Shown here: positions 16,563 to 24,976 of the stretch, piece after piece | How positions within the stretch are numbered: position 1 is the stretch's first letter | Layout: each line of letters begins with the position of its first letter | Origin: an uncultured Oleispira sp. | GTDB taxonomy: Bacteria; Pseudomonadota; Gammaproteobacteria; Pseudomonadales; Oceanobacteraceae | Length of the DNA stretch: 54,826 nt | Direction of reading: 5' to 3' | Assembly: GCA_913061415.1 (NCBI GenBank) | Contig: CAJXUD010000018.1 | Span: forward strand, 1 to 54,826 | Notes under the pieces: model-generated | What the model was told of the DNA's origin: nothing | The model's database searches: none | What the model saw: only the letters and a program-made list of their open reading frames with translations | Program-made: the position numbers and the translations under genes

Positions 16563-16913
16563 CTATTTAGGCTGGCGAGATGCTTTTTCTTCTAGGCCTG
16601 ATAAACCAAAGCGACGTTTTAATTCTTCAACGACCGCTTCAGGTCGTTCACCTAGCTGAGCCAGTGCGACTAAGCTATGAAACCATAAATCAGCCGTTTC
16701 GTAGATAACATCTGAATTATCACCACTGCGTTCTGCGTCTTTCGCGGCAATGATGGTTTCAGTCGCTTCTTCGCCGACCTTTTCTAAAATCTTGTTTAAG
16801 CCTTTATTGTATAGACTCGCAACATACGAACTGTCTGCTGCAGCGCCTTTACGCTCTTCTAGGATATCCCCTAGGGTCTCAAACACGGATGTATCGTTTA
16901 CTGAGTCGCTCAT
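16563..16913 (-). CDS. hisE: Phosphoribosyl-ATP pyrophosphatase
   Basis: A 116-aa helical protein with the HisE/MazG-like metal motif: [19 protein letters not shown], then [21 protein letters not shown]. It performs the second step of histidine biosynthesis, converting PR-ATP to PR-AMP. HisE and HisI are separate genes here, as in Pseudomonas and unlike the fused HisIE of enterobacteria. It follows hisI by 25 bases. Confidence 0.95.
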   Translation of the reverse strand: MSDSVNDTSVFETLGDILEERKGAAADSSYVASLYNKGLNKILEKVGEEATETIIAAKDAERSGDNSDVIYETADLWFHSLVALAQLGERPEAVVEELKRRFGLSGLEEKASRQPK

Positions 16914-16938
16914 ACTAAGCTCTTAATAATAAAGGAAA

Positions 16939-17331
16939 TTAATAAATATCTTTGGGATCTTTTAGTACTGGATCAACCGATTGCCACTCACCTTGATCTG
17001 AATCACCATTATGCACCCGATAGAAACAGCTTTCACGCCCTGTGTGACATGCGATTCCACCAATCTGTTCAACCTGAAGTACGATCACGTCGGCATCACA
17101 ATCTAGGCGGGCTTCGTGCAGCGTTTGTACGTGACCAGAAGACTCGCCTTTGCGCCATAGCTGCTGGCGCGAGCGCGAGTAATAGATCGCGCGATTTTCT
17201 TTGATTGTTAGGGTTAGTGCTTCACGATTCATCCAAGCCATCATCAAAATACGGCCTGTTTGGTAATCTTGGGCAATCGCGGGTACTAAGCCGTCGCTGT
17301 CCCACTTTATTTCGTCCTGCCAGTTGCTCAT
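16939..17331 (-). CDS. hisI: Phosphoribosyl-AMP cyclohydrolase
   Basis: A 130-aa protein with the HisI signature: [27 protein letters not shown], a D-x-D-x-D metal motif at D77-C-D79-A-D81, and the late zinc cysteines C95 and C102 in [12 protein letters not shown]. It catalyses the third step of histidine biosynthesis, opening the purine ring of PR-AMP. First gene of hisI-hisE-hinT-tatABC; the opposite-strand GFA-like gene separates it from ubiB. Confidence 0.96.
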   Translation of the reverse strand: MSNWQDEIKWDSDGLVPAIAQDYQTGRILMMAWMNREALTLTIKENRAIYYSRSRQQLWRKGESSGHVQTLHEARLDCDADVIVLQVEQIGGIACHTGRESCFYRVHNGDSDQGEWQSVDPVLKDPKDIY

Positions 17332-17548
17332 GGCTTATTACTCATTGAAGTGTTTTAACTTGGTAAAATATGCGATGAATCTTACCTTAATCTGACTCTA
17401 GAAGGTACTATTGAGCTTAGGTAATGTGAACTCTAGTAATGTGCACCTAGTCTGTGAAATTAGTGAATGCTGTGCTGGTGGCTGTTTGAGTGAGTATTGC
17501 CTTGATTGGAATAAAGATAATAAACATAAAAATGAATAAGAGCCCCCA

Positions 17549-18022
17549 ATGACCAATTCCCCAGAGCTGTCTTGTCGATGTGAGTGCGAGCAATCACGCG
17601 TGAATGTGGCTAAGCCACCGATGTTGCGCTTTCATTGCCACTGCACCATTTGCCAAAATCTTTATCAACGTCCTTTTTCTGATGTGACGGTGATGTGGGC
17701 AAAAGATGCCAAGCTGACTCAGGGTGGGCAAGTTGAATTTAAACGACCTGGTTGGTTATTAAAGCGAGGGGTTTGCACGCAATGTCAGCAGCCTATATTT
17801 GCGACCATGACCTTGTTTCCTGGAATTAAACTGGCATTTGTGCCGGCTAATCGTTATGACAATCAAGCGGCGCTGCCAACGGCCAAAGCGCATATTTTTT
17901 ATCATCGCAGTCAGTCAGATATAGATGATGGTATTACCAAGGTGGCGGGGTTTATTAAAAGCGAATGTGTGGTGAGTTGGCTGATTGTGAAATCAGCCGT
18001 TATTCAGTTGTTTGCGCGCTAA
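17549..18022 (+). CDS. GFA-family (formaldehyde-activating enzyme-like) zinc protein
   Basis: A 157-aa protein with the cysteine pattern of the GFA/CENP-V family: SCRCECEQ near the N-terminus, HCHCTICQNLYQRPFSDV near residue 30, and GVCTQCQQPIF near residue 75. These would bind two zinc ions in the Mss4-like fold. Family members include glutathione-formaldehyde adduct-forming proteins, but most are uncharacterised. The gene is on the plus strand inside the otherwise minus-strand ubi-his-tat block, flanked by a stem-loop shared with ubiB. Confidence 0.82.
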   Translation: MTNSPELSCRCECEQSRVNVAKPPMLRFHCHCTICQNLYQRPFSDVTVMWAKDAKLTQGGQVEFKRPGWLLKRGVCTQCQQPIFATMTLFPGIKLAFVPANRYDNQAALPTAKAHIFYHRSQSDIDDGITKVAGFIKSECVVSWLIVKSAVIQLFAR

Positions 18023-18038
18023 GCGCTATGCTTAGATA

Positions 18039-18057
18039 GGGCTTAACTTTTAAGCCC
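18039..18057. terminator. Short hairpin between convergent genes
   Basis: gggcttaa (18039-18046) pairs with ttaagccc (18050-18057) with a three-base loop, in the 42-base gap between the GFA-like gene and ubiB. T-runs are short, so this is a plausible but weak bidirectional terminator. Confidence 0.45.
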
Positions 18058-18064
18058 AAAGCTT

Positions 18065-19702
18065 CTAACCTCGGATCAATAACCACAGCGCGCCAAAGGC
18101 GGCGAGCGACATGCCTAGGGTTTCTGGCATTGCCAGTGCGGCTGCTTGCCACCATAGAACGCCACCTGAAGCCATCGTTACAAGGGCCAGTTTCTGTTGT
18201 CTGTTTTGTTGGCGTTGTTTAGCGAATTCTTGATTCATCAAGGTTAGCTGGTCAGCAATCTGTGCTTGGCTACTATCCAGTTGGCTTAATTTACTTAAGC
18301 TGCTGTGAATTAAACCTGGAATCTGCGGACCTTTTTCAATCCAATTCGGCAGCTGGCGTTTCAATTCTCGCAGTGCGCCTTGAGGGCCAAAGCGTTCTTT
18401 GATCCAGCGTTCCATATACGGCTTGGCGGTATTCCATAGATCCAGTTCTGGATACAGCTGACGGCCTAAGCCTTCGATGTTTAATAGCGTTTTTTGCAGT
18501 AATACTAACTGTGGCTGCACTTCCATATTGAAACGGCGGGCAACGCGGAACAGTTGCAGCAGTACTTGGCCAAATGAAATTTCAGCAATCGGTTTTTCAA
18601 AAATAGGTTCGCAGACGCTGCGAATGGCCGACTCTAATTCATGCACTTTGGTATTTGAAGGTACCCAGCCGCTATCAATGTGCAGCTGTGCCACTTGGTA
18701 ATAATCTTGGTTGAAGAAGGCTAATAAGTTACGCGCTAAATAATGCTGGTCTTGTTCGTTGAGTGTGCCAACGATGCCGCAATCGATGGCGATGTATTTA
18801 GGTTTTTCTGGGCTGCCATGAGCAACAAAGATATTGCCTGGGTGCATGTCGGCGTGGAAGAAGCTATCGCGGAATACTTGGGTGAAGAAAATTTCTACGC
18901 CACGCTCGGCCAATACTTTCATATTGGTATTTTGGGCTTTTAGTGCTTCGATATCGGCGACGGGAATGCCGTAAATACGTTCGCTGACCATAACGCTTGT
19001 GCGGGTAAAGTCCCAATAGACTTCTGGCACATATATTAGGTCGGAGCCTTCGAAGTTGCGTCTTAGCTGAGTTGCGTTAGAGGCTTCAATGGCGAGGTTC
19101 AGTTCGGCATGAATGGTATTACTGTAATCATCCACAACTTCGACAGGCTTTAAACGACGACCTTCGGAAGAATATTTTTCAACTAAGCGAGCCATTTGAT
19201 CAAGCAAAATGATATCGCGATCAATGGTTTTATAAATACCAGGGCGAACGACTTTAACGACCACGTCAGTGCCGTCGTGCAAGGTTGCTGGGTGAACTTG
19301 GGCTATCGAAGCTGATGCCATTGGAGTGCGGTCGAATTGGGCGAATAGGGTATCAACGCTTTCGCCTAATTCACTTTCGATCAGGCTTACCGCAATGTCA
19401 CTAGCGAACGGTGGCACATTGTCTTGTAAGTTAATCAGTTCGTTAACGATGTCGTCTGGAATTAGATCGGGGCGGGTCGATAATATTTGGCCAAATTTAA
19501 CGAAAATAGGGCCCAGTGCCTCTAGTGCTAAACGTAAACGTTCACCACGGGATAACTTTTTAGGCACCGGCGCTAAACGCCATGGGGCTAACCAGAGCGC
19601 AATACGTAATGGCAGTGGAAATTGTTCGGTCGGAATTAAGTCATCTAAGCGGTAGCGAGTAAATATGTAGAGGATTTTCCACAGGCGCCAAATATTAGCC
19701 AC
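18065..19702 (-). CDS. ubiB: Ubiquinone biosynthesis protein UbiB
   Basis: A 545-aa atypical kinase/ATPase of the UbiB/ADCK family. The KxGQ motif is K69-F-G-Q72 in [14 protein letters not shown], followed by an alanine/glycine-rich [11 protein letters not shown] loop, VVKVVRP with the ATP-binding lysine, [10 protein letters not shown] as catalytic loop and IDCGIVG as the D-x-G equivalent. Two hydrophobic segments near the C-terminus (~505-545) anchor it in the membrane. It supports the aerobic coenzyme Q complex. GTG start, three bases after ubiJ. Confidence 0.95.
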   Translation of the reverse strand: MANIWRLWKILYIFTRYRLDDLIPTEQFPLPLRIALWLAPWRLAPVPKKLSRGERLRLALEALGPIFVKFGQILSTRPDLIPDDIVNELINLQDNVPPFASDIAVSLIESELGESVDTLFAQFDRTPMASASIAQVHPATLHDGTDVVVKVVRPGIYKTIDRDIILLDQMARLVEKYSSEGRRLKPVEVVDDYSNTIHAELNLAIEASNATQLRRNFEGSDLIYVPEVYWDFTRTSVMVSERIYGIPVADIEALKAQNTNMKVLAERGVEIFFTQVFRDSFFHADMHPGNIFVAHGSPEKPKYIAIDCGIVGTLNEQDQHYLARNLLAFFNQDYYQVAQLHIDSGWVPSNTKVHELESAIRSVCEPIFEKPIAEISFGQVLLQLFRVARRFNMEVQPQLVLLQKTLLNIEGLGRQLYPELDLWNTAKPYMERWIKERFGPQGALRELKRQLPNWIEKGPQIPGLIHSSLSKLSQLDSSQAQIADQLTLMNQEFAKQRQQNRQQKLALVTMASGGVLWWQAAALAMPETLGMSLAAFGALWLLIRG

Positions 19703-19705
19703 AGC

Positions 19706-20353
19706 TTATTTTCCTTGTTCTTGAGTTTGGTTACGTTTGGATATGAGCTGCTTGAGGTGTTCTAAATGTGCTTCGGCGCGATCGGTTGCTAACCGCAGTT
19801 CGCTGACTTGGCTAGTGAACTGCTCTGCTAATGGCTTGGGTACCAATAGTTGTACTTCGTCTTCTAGGTATTCTTTGCTGCTGGTGGCGAGTGTTTGGCC
19901 GCTGTCTTTGCCCCATTTTAGCAAGCTACGAAAGCCTTTGCCTATTTGGTGGGCAAGTAATCCGCCTGTCATTGGGCTGATTAGGGCTTCCCAGTCGATA
20001 TCGAGTTGCTGAACGATTTTGGCTAGGTCTAATACTAGGGCGCTGCTGCCGCTGATATCGACATCGCCGTTCATTAACGCATCGGCTTTATCACTGGTCA
20101 GTGCAACGGCTAATAATTCACTGATGCTACCAAAGACGGTGGTATCGCATAGGTCTTCGTCACACAGACTTAAGTGAAAGCCATGTGACTGAAGGGTGAC
20201 CACAAGAATGAGCCAATCATCGCTTTGAATACGAATGCGTTTGCCTTCAAACTTTTCTAGCGCTTTAAGCAGTGCTGGATCGTGAGCGAGCACGGCATTG
20301 AGGCTGGATTCTATACTCGCGCACAGGGCGCTATCGATGCTTGGGCTAATCAT
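19706..20353 (-). CDS. ubiJ: Ubiquinone biosynthesis accessory factor UbiJ (SCP2 domain)
   Basis: A 215-aa protein with an N-terminal SCP2-like lipid-binding domain (LEKFEGKRIRIQ, FGSISELLAVALTSDKADALMNGDVDISGS) and a C-terminal coiled coil (LRLATDRAEAHLEHLKQLISKRNQ). UbiJ helps organise the ubiquinone complex. Location between ubiE and ubiB, with three bases to ubiB, supports the call; sequence identity in this family is normally low. Confidence 0.92.
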   Translation of the reverse strand: MISPSIDSALCASIESSLNAVLAHDPALLKALEKFEGKRIRIQSDDWLILVVTLQSHGFHLSLCDEDLCDTTVFGSISELLAVALTSDKADALMNGDVDISGSSALVLDLAKIVQQLDIDWEALISPMTGGLLAHQIGKGFRSLLKWGKDSGQTLATSSKEYLEDEVQLLVPKPLAEQFTSQVSELRLATDRAEAHLEHLKQLISKRNQTQEQGK

Positions 20354-20374
20354 AATTGTGTATCTGGCCTAATG

Positions 20375-21130
20375 TTAGACTTTTATGCCACGGTGAAGAG
20401 CAACCATGCCGCCCGTCATATTATGATAGCTAACGCGGTTGAAGCCTGCGTCTTGCATCATGCCTTTTAGGGTTTCTTGGTCTGGGTGCATACGAATCGA
20501 TTCAGCTAGATATTTGTACGATTCTGAATCGTTGGTGACGAGCTTGCCCATTAACGGTAAGGCTGTGAACGAGTATAAATCGTACGCTTTTTTCAATAAT
20601 GGGTTATTGGTTTGAGAGAACTCTAATACCAATAAACGACCGCCCGGTTTTAATACACGGAACATAGAGCGCAATGCTTCGTCTTTATCGGTGACGTTAC
20701 GCAGGCCGAAGGCGATGGTAATAACATCGAAGGTATTATCTTCAAACGGTAAATATTGCGCATTGGCTTGTACGTATTCGATATTGCCAACGTAACCTTG
20801 ATTGGTTAAACGTTCGCGGCCAACTTCTAGCATTGATGAGTTGATATCGGCTAAGACAACTTTGCCCGCTGGGCCAACTATCTTGCTGAATTTTTTAGTG
20901 AGGTCGCCGGTACCGCCTGCTAGGTCGAGTACTTTGTTGCCTGGGCGAACACCTGACATGTCGATGGTGAAGCGTTTCCATAGGCGATGTACACCGAATG
21001 ACATAAGGTCATTCATCACATCATATTTGGCCGCTACTGAGTGAAAAACGTCAGCCACCATGGCTTGCTTTTCTTCTGTAGGGACGTCTTTGTAACCAAA
21101 ATGGGTGGTATTATTTGTGTTATTCGCCAT
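20375..21130 (-). CDS. ubiE: Ubiquinone/menaquinone biosynthesis C-methyltransferase UbiE
   Basis: A 251-aa class I SAM-dependent methyltransferase. It has the UbiE/COQ5 signatures: the N-terminal [25 protein letters not shown], the SAM loop LDLAGGTGD at residues 68-76, [13 protein letters not shown] near 140, and the late LPLMGKLV...SYKYLAESI. It methylates the quinone ring in ubiquinone biosynthesis. First gene of ubiE-ubiJ-ubiB, 21 bases before ubiJ. Confidence 0.97.
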   Translation of the reverse strand: MANNTNNTTHFGYKDVPTEEKQAMVADVFHSVAAKYDVMNDLMSFGVHRLWKRFTIDMSGVRPGNKVLDLAGGTGDLTKKFSKIVGPAGKVVLADINSSMLEVGRERLTNQGYVGNIEYVQANAQYLPFEDNTFDVITIAFGLRNVTDKDEALRSMFRVLKPGGRLLVLEFSQTNNPLLKKAYDLYSFTALPLMGKLVTNDSESYKYLAESIRMHPDQETLKGMMQDAGFNRVSYHNMTGGMVALHRGIKV

Positions 21131-21316
21131 GTTAAAACCTCGAGCCTAGAGCTAAAGCAAAATCGTGCTTTTTAATTGCTTCGCATTCTACAGCTTAACC
21201 AGCAAATTGGCTAATTTGCACCTATGCAACAGATCAAGGTAAGGCAATAATATTGCTTAGTTTGAGATTTATTAATTAAAACAAAATTCTAACAAGATTG
21301 AGCAGGTATTAAGGGT

Positions 21317-21568
21317 ATGTGGATAACAATGAACAAAGCCGCAACGGTTGTTTTTTGGCTATTGGCGTTGGCAAGTTACATTATGCAGTGGCCGGGGCTA
21401 TTGTCTTATTTACCGCTAGCGGGATTAATTGTGGCAGGTGCTCATGTCTTGGAAACGGCTTTCTTTTGGTTTGCGTTAAAAGCTAAAAGCGATAATCCAG
21501 GTAAGGATGCTGCATTAATTATGGTTTTTGGTATTTTTCATATGCAGCGCTTTATGGCTAAGGCTTAA
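21317..21568 (+). CDS. DUF1145-like small membrane protein
   Basis: An 83-aa protein with two to three hydrophobic segments (VVFWLLALASYIMQWPGLL, LAGLIVAGAHVLETAFFWFAL) and a closing DAALIMVFGIFHMQRF. The pattern and length fit the DUF1145/YhhL family of inner-membrane proteins of unknown role. The start is ambiguous: ATG 21317 has AAGGG only one base away, and ATG 21329 (MNKAATVV) has GGA five to six bases upstream. A perfect DnaA-box 9-mer overlaps the first ATG. It meets the next gene tail to tail with a four-base overlap. Confidence 0.72.
   Translation: MWITMNKAATVVFWLLALASYIMQWPGLLSYLPLAGLIVAGAHVLETAFFWFALKAKSDNPGKDAALIMVFGIFHMQRFMAKA
21318..21326 (-). promoter_or_regulatory. Perfect DnaA-box 9-mer (TTATCCACA)
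   Basis: TGTGGATAA on the plus strand, identical to the consensus box TTATCCACA on the minus strand. It overlaps the start region of the DUF1145-like gene. First of four in 1,054 bp. Confidence 0.6.
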
Positions 21569-22059
21569 GCTAAAGTAATCTCTATGCGGTTAACCGATTC
21601 GTCTTCGTTTTCGGTTAATACGTACAGTGAGTCTATGCGATAAAGCTGGCGTTCAAATGCGCCAATGCCTGACTCTCTGAGTAATCCCGTCACTTCTACC
21701 CATTCTTGGTAGAGAGAGACTCCGCCAAAACATTCTACTAGCGCTTCGTGCTCGGCCAATCTGTCTGCAAGACTGCTATCTAATAGTAAGATGGATGGCT
21801 GCTTGCTGTTCCCTTGGTCCCAGTCGATATCATCGACTAAATAGCTAAAACTTTCGGTGACAATTAAGAAGCCTTCAATGGTGGTTGGCAGTTCGTGGTC
21901 ACGCAGTTGTTTTTCGCAGGCGTTATCCACAGAGTAGATAATTGAAGAGATTGGGCTGTTCATAGAGGGTCTTATGATGTGTTCGGTGGATAAAAATTCG
22001 TTATGGGGTTCAGTATAGAGGAGGGAGGCGGGTATACCTATTCTTAAGTACTGCTTCAT
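21565..22059 (-). CDS. Unknown 164-aa protein
   Basis: A soluble acidic protein with no signal peptide or recognisable motif. It has a mixed alpha/beta look (SSIIYSVDNACEKQL, TIEGFLIVTESFSYLVDDIDWD, SILLLDSSLADRLAEHEALVECFGG, YRIDSLYVLTENEDE, NRIEITLA). The start at 22059 is preceded by a run of stop codons. It is convergent with the DUF1145-like gene and followed upstream by the 500-base repeat-bearing spacer. No homologue recognised. Confidence 0.65.
   Translation of the reverse strand: MKQYLRIGIPASLLYTEPHNEFLSTEHIIRPSMNSPISSIIYSVDNACEKQLRDHELPTTIEGFLIVTESFSYLVDDIDWDQGNSKQPSILLLDSSLADRLAEHEALVECFGGVSLYQEWVEVTGLLRESGIGAFERQLYRIDSLYVLTENEDESVNRIEITLA
21923..21931 (+). promoter_or_regulatory. 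Perfect DnaA-box 9-mer inside the 164-aa gene
   Basis: TTATCCACA on the plus strand, inside the unknown minus-strand gene. Second of the four-box cluster. Confidence 0.55.
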
Positions 22060-22162
22060 TATTGAGTACTATTAAGTGATGCTTAAATTAACCGCTGCAC
22101 ATCATTGATGAGTGATTTTATACATGACGATCATGTGGGTTTGTTAAGTTACCCACTGTTTC

Positions 22163-22171
22163 TGTGGATAA
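22163..22171 (-). promoter_or_regulatory. Perfect DnaA-box 9-mer, repeat copy 1
   Basis: TGTGGATAA on the plus strand inside the first copy of the duplicated unit. Weaker look-alikes gggata and ttggggta follow within 25 bases. Confidence 0.6.
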
Positions 22172-22362
22172 CTCATGGGATAGCCTTGGGGTAGATGGCG
22201 CTATCGCCCTGATTTCATACGTTCGTTTTAAATTGTGTGATTTACGACCAAAGCCTAACAAGTGTCTGTTATTCAACCACTTACGGGAGTTTATAAGTTT
22301 GAAGTGTGATTTTGACGCAGATTGACAGGAATTAGAAAGCGGTATTACTTATACCCAATTTC

Positions 22363-22371
22363 TGTGGATAA
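22363..22371 (-). promoter_or_regulatory. Perfect DnaA-box 9-mer, repeat copy 2
   Basis: TGTGGATAA on the plus strand, exactly 200 bp after the previous one and embedded in the second copy of the unit, with the same two look-alike motifs downstream. Confidence 0.6.
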
Positions 22372-22567
22372 AACGTGGGATAAGGTTGGGGTAATCGTCT
22401 CTGAGAGCGATGTTAGTTGATCTTCTTTTTATTGGTTGTTATTCGACCATTGAATAATTTTAGCAATATGAGCTTGAAGTAGAAGCTCGGGTTAGGAGCT
22501 AGAAATAGGAGCTGGATTGGCAGGCGGGTAACGTAAAGTAGAATTTATAAGCTCGAAGCGAGTGAGC

Positions 22568-23161
22568 TTATAAATTTAAAGCAGAGGACTCTTGGTATAG
22601 TTTCATCAATTTATCAGTGATCACTGATTTAATACCATTACGCTCTAATCCAGATAATGAATCTAATTTGTTCAAACGTAGACGGTGCAAGTGTAAGCAA
22701 GGCAATTGATCGTTGAATTCACGTAGGTCACCTTTCATTAATACCGGTAAGAACGGATCATCAGAATGACTGCGGCGTAAAATTTGGCGCATGCCTTCTT
22801 GGAAAGGAATTGGCACTGAGCGGACATTCTTATCTTTATGAGAGATAACCAGATACAAACCTTGTTTCCCAATAAGATTACCCGGAATGATGTGCAAGCC
22901 TGTGGCTTGAACGGCATCATCTTTAAGGTGATGAAAGGTATCATGGAAGGCATAAGGGTCAGGTAAAATGACCATCTGGCGTCCAGCGTCTTCGGGAAAG
23001 AAAATGCTGTAATTAGTGTACAACTGCTCAACAGTATTTGAAAACACACAGAGTTTATTTTCAAACTTTTGTACAAAGCTCATCGCTTGCTGATGCTTGT
23101 TGATCTTGTTCAGATCCCAAACTAAATCAGAATTCTGTTGTTGATTTGCTGCAATGCTCAT
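22568..23161 (-). CDS. Unknown 197-aa protein
   Basis: A soluble protein with no signal peptide. It shows strand-like segments (FENKLCVFSNTVEQLY, QMVILPDPYAFHD, LYLVISHKDKNVRSVPIPF), an LPCLHLHRLRLNKLDSLSGL stretch, and a helical C-terminus (ITDKLMKLYQESSA). I do not recognise a family. Upstream is about 170 bases to holA; downstream is the repeat-bearing spacer. An out-of-frame 112-aa ORF on the same strand is a shadow. Confidence 0.7.
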   Translation of the reverse strand: MSIAANQQQNSDLVWDLNKINKHQQAMSFVQKFENKLCVFSNTVEQLYTNYSIFFPEDAGRQMVILPDPYAFHDTFHHLKDDAVQATGLHIIPGNLIGKQGLYLVISHKDKNVRSVPIPFQEGMRQILRRSHSDDPFLPVLMKGDLREFNDQLPCLHLHRLRLNKLDSLSGLERNGIKSVITDKLMKLYQESSALNL

Positions 23162-23333
23162 AAGTGCACCTCTAACGCTAATTTTGGTACTCAGTATCAG
23201 TGGCAGACGATTGACTAGTGTAGAAGCAACGGACTAAATTATTGGCTATCTGGTGGAAAGTAATCGTTTCTGCATTTTGTTATTATTACTGATTATTTTT
23301 CAAGATACTGTGATGAGCCTAGCGGTTAAAGTG

Positions 23334-24338
23334 TTAACTAGCAAGCATTCTTACACCTGTTAACAGTTCAGTTAAACGACTTAACAAAAGCCACGGATCG
23401 TTACCATCGCCTTTAATGGCGCGGTCTGTCAGCTCGGCTGTTTGTAGGCATTCAAACAGCTCTGCTTGGCTTAAGCGTGATAGGGCTGATTTGAAAGGAG
23501 GTTGTTGTTTCGGCCAGATGTTCTGTGATTTAAAGCCGTCGGTTAGGCGCTGTGGCCCATACGATTGCAGGCTAATCAGCTGGCGGATTTTGCGGACTAG
23601 TGCGCCGAGTATCATGATGGCTTCATGACCTTCAGCTTTTAGGTGGCTTAATATGCGTGATGCATCACCAATATTACCGAGCAAGCAGCTATCAGCCAAG
23701 GTGAAGGCGTCATAACGTGCACTATCGGCGGTTGCTTCTTCAATTAGCTCGATGCTGATTTGCTGGGTTCCCATCATGCGCAGCTTTTCAATTTCTTGGA
23801 CCCCCGCTAATAGGTTGCCTTCGATACGTTGTGCAAACAACGCGACGGCGTCTTGGCTAGCACTCATCCCTGCTGCTTGAATGCGGCGTTGTAACCACCC
23901 AGGAAGCTGGTTGCGGTCAATCGGCCAGATAGCAATAAATACTCCGGCCGCTTCGAGTGCTTTAAACCACTTGGTCTTTTGGGTGGCAGCATCTAGGCGA
24001 GGGGTGACAATTAATACGACATTATCAGGGTTTGGATTGGCGGCGACTTCTAATAAGGCTTTGCCCTTGTCGCTCGGCTTGCCGTTAGGAATGCGAACTT
24101 CAATCAGGCGTCGGCTAGCAAATAGCGACATGGCGTTGACTTGGTCGAGCAGGTCGCCCCAATCAAAGCCCGCTTCGGCGTGTAAAAGCTCGCGCTCTTC
24201 GATGCCGTGTTTTTTGCTGGCTAGGCGAATTTGGTCGCAGGTTTCCTGCACCATGAGTGGTTCGTCACCCGAGATGATGTAAAAAGGGGCTAGTTGCTTT
24301 TGTAGGTGGGCGCCTAGCTGTTCCGTTTTTAATTTCAT
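23334..24338 (-). CDS. holA: DNA polymerase III delta subunit
   Basis: A 334-aa clamp-loader subunit of normal length. Features are the N-terminal PFYIISGDEPLMVQETCDQIR (loss of the Walker lysine is normal for delta), NPDNVVLIVTPRLDAATQKTKWFKALE, GVFIAIWPIDRNQLPGWLQRR, and a late AEGHEAIMILGALVRKIRQL helix. It opens the beta clamp for loading. Last gene of leuS-lptE-holA, 64 bases after lptE, as in Pseudomonas. Confidence 0.95.
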   Translation of the reverse strand: MKLKTEQLGAHLQKQLAPFYIISGDEPLMVQETCDQIRLASKKHGIEERELLHAEAGFDWGDLLDQVNAMSLFASRRLIEVRIPNGKPSDKGKALLEVAANPNPDNVVLIVTPRLDAATQKTKWFKALEAAGVFIAIWPIDRNQLPGWLQRRIQAAGMSASQDAVALFAQRIEGNLLAGVQEIEKLRMMGTQQISIELIEEATADSARYDAFTLADSCLLGNIGDASRILSHLKAEGHEAIMILGALVRKIRQLISLQSYGPQRLTDGFKSQNIWPKQQPPFKSALSRLSQAELFECLQTAELTDRAIKGDGNDPWLLLSRLTELLTGVRMLAS

Positions 24339-24369
24339 CTATTGTTCCTGTTGAATGAGGTGATCAACA

Positions 24370-24392
24370 AGAGCCCTCTGTAGCAGGGCTCT
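24370..24392 (-). terminator. Hairpin between lptE and holA
   Basis: agagccct (24370-24377) pairs with agggctct (24385-24392), 8 bp, seven-base loop. On the minus strand it is not followed by a long T-run, so it may attenuate rather than end transcription into holA. Confidence 0.4.
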
Positions 24393-24402
24393 GTTAATGG
24401 GA

Positions 24403-24882
24403 TCAGTTTAACTGGGCTTTTTCAAGACGATTCATTAGTTTGCGTATCAAGTCGTTTTCCAGCTCTTGGCGTTGAGTTGTCTCTTCGCTTTGAGTCGCAA
24501 TCACGCTATTGATATCGTTACTAAAGACTCGTCGACCACTGAGGCTCCACTCGGTATCGGTGCCTTCTTCTAGCTGGACAAGGCGAACCTTAAGCTCGGC
24601 ATTTAATTCGTATTCAGCGGCTTGACCAAGACTGTTAACCGATAAGGTGAGTCGTTCAATGCTAACAGGAGCAAGAATCAGGCGTACATTGGCACTGGAG
24701 TCGGTTGGGAATACTACCCCATTAAAGACCAGCTGCTGCTTTAAGCGTTGCGTAAAGCGATTGTTCGCTTGGCTTTCAAGTGTCATAACGCGCACACTCG
24801 CAGGCAGTTGCGTCATTCCACGCAATTGCCAGCCGCAAGCGGTGGTTGCTAATATCACAAGGGCAATCAGCAGCTGCTTCAT
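24403..24882 (-). CDS. lptE: LPS-assembly lipoprotein LptE
   Basis: A 159-aa lipoprotein. Its signal peptide MKQLLIALVILATTAC places the lipid-bearing Cys at residue 16, followed by GWQLRG, the hallmark of LptE/RlpB. The mature domain alternates strands and helices (VRVMTLESQANNRFTQRLKQ, NVRLILAPVSIERLTLSVNS, SLSGRRVFSNDINSV). LptE plugs LptD at the outer membrane. It lies between leuS and holA, the conserved place. Confidence 0.93.
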   Translation of the reverse strand: MKQLLIALVILATTACGWQLRGMTQLPASVRVMTLESQANNRFTQRLKQQLVFNGVVFPTDSSANVRLILAPVSIERLTLSVNSLGQAAEYELNAELKVRLVQLEEGTDTEWSLSGRRVFSNDINSVIATQSEETTQRQELENDLIRKLMNRLEKAQLN

Positions 24883-24933
24883 ACGATTATTCTCTTATCT
24901 TTATTTGAGTCGTTACGTGAGACTTTATCCAAG

Positions 24934-24961
24934 CAGCTACTCACTAAGCAGTGAGTAGCTG
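24934..24961 (-). terminator. Perfect 11-bp hairpin between leuS and lptE
   Basis: cagctactcac (24934-24944) pairs perfectly with gtgagtagctg (24951-24961). No T-run follows on the minus strand, so it may stabilise or partly terminate the leuS message. Confidence 0.45.
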
Positions 24962-24976
24962 TTTAAGGTGCTGAAT

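Larger units (their letters stand above)
22060..22567. other. 508-bp non-coding region with diverged duplication and DnaA-like boxes
   Basis: No convincing gene. The region contains two diverged copies of one unit. The shared core is accca, then (t/g)ttctgtggataa, then gggata and ttggggta; it starts at 22151 and again at 22353. Flanking matches include gtgatttt (22112/22305), tgttattcraccay (22267/22437) and g(t/c)ttgaagt (22297/22472). Both copies hold a perfect TGTGGATAA. A short tandem, taggagct, occurs at about 22494 and 22507. Upstream regions of two divergent minus-strand genes lie at its edges. Confidence 0.7.

Noticed and set aside
21300-22567. Chromosomal replication origin
   Set aside because: Four DnaA boxes are present, but no dnaA, dnaN, gidA or parAB genes and no clear AT-rich unwinding array are nearby. 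I report it as a DnaA-box cluster only.
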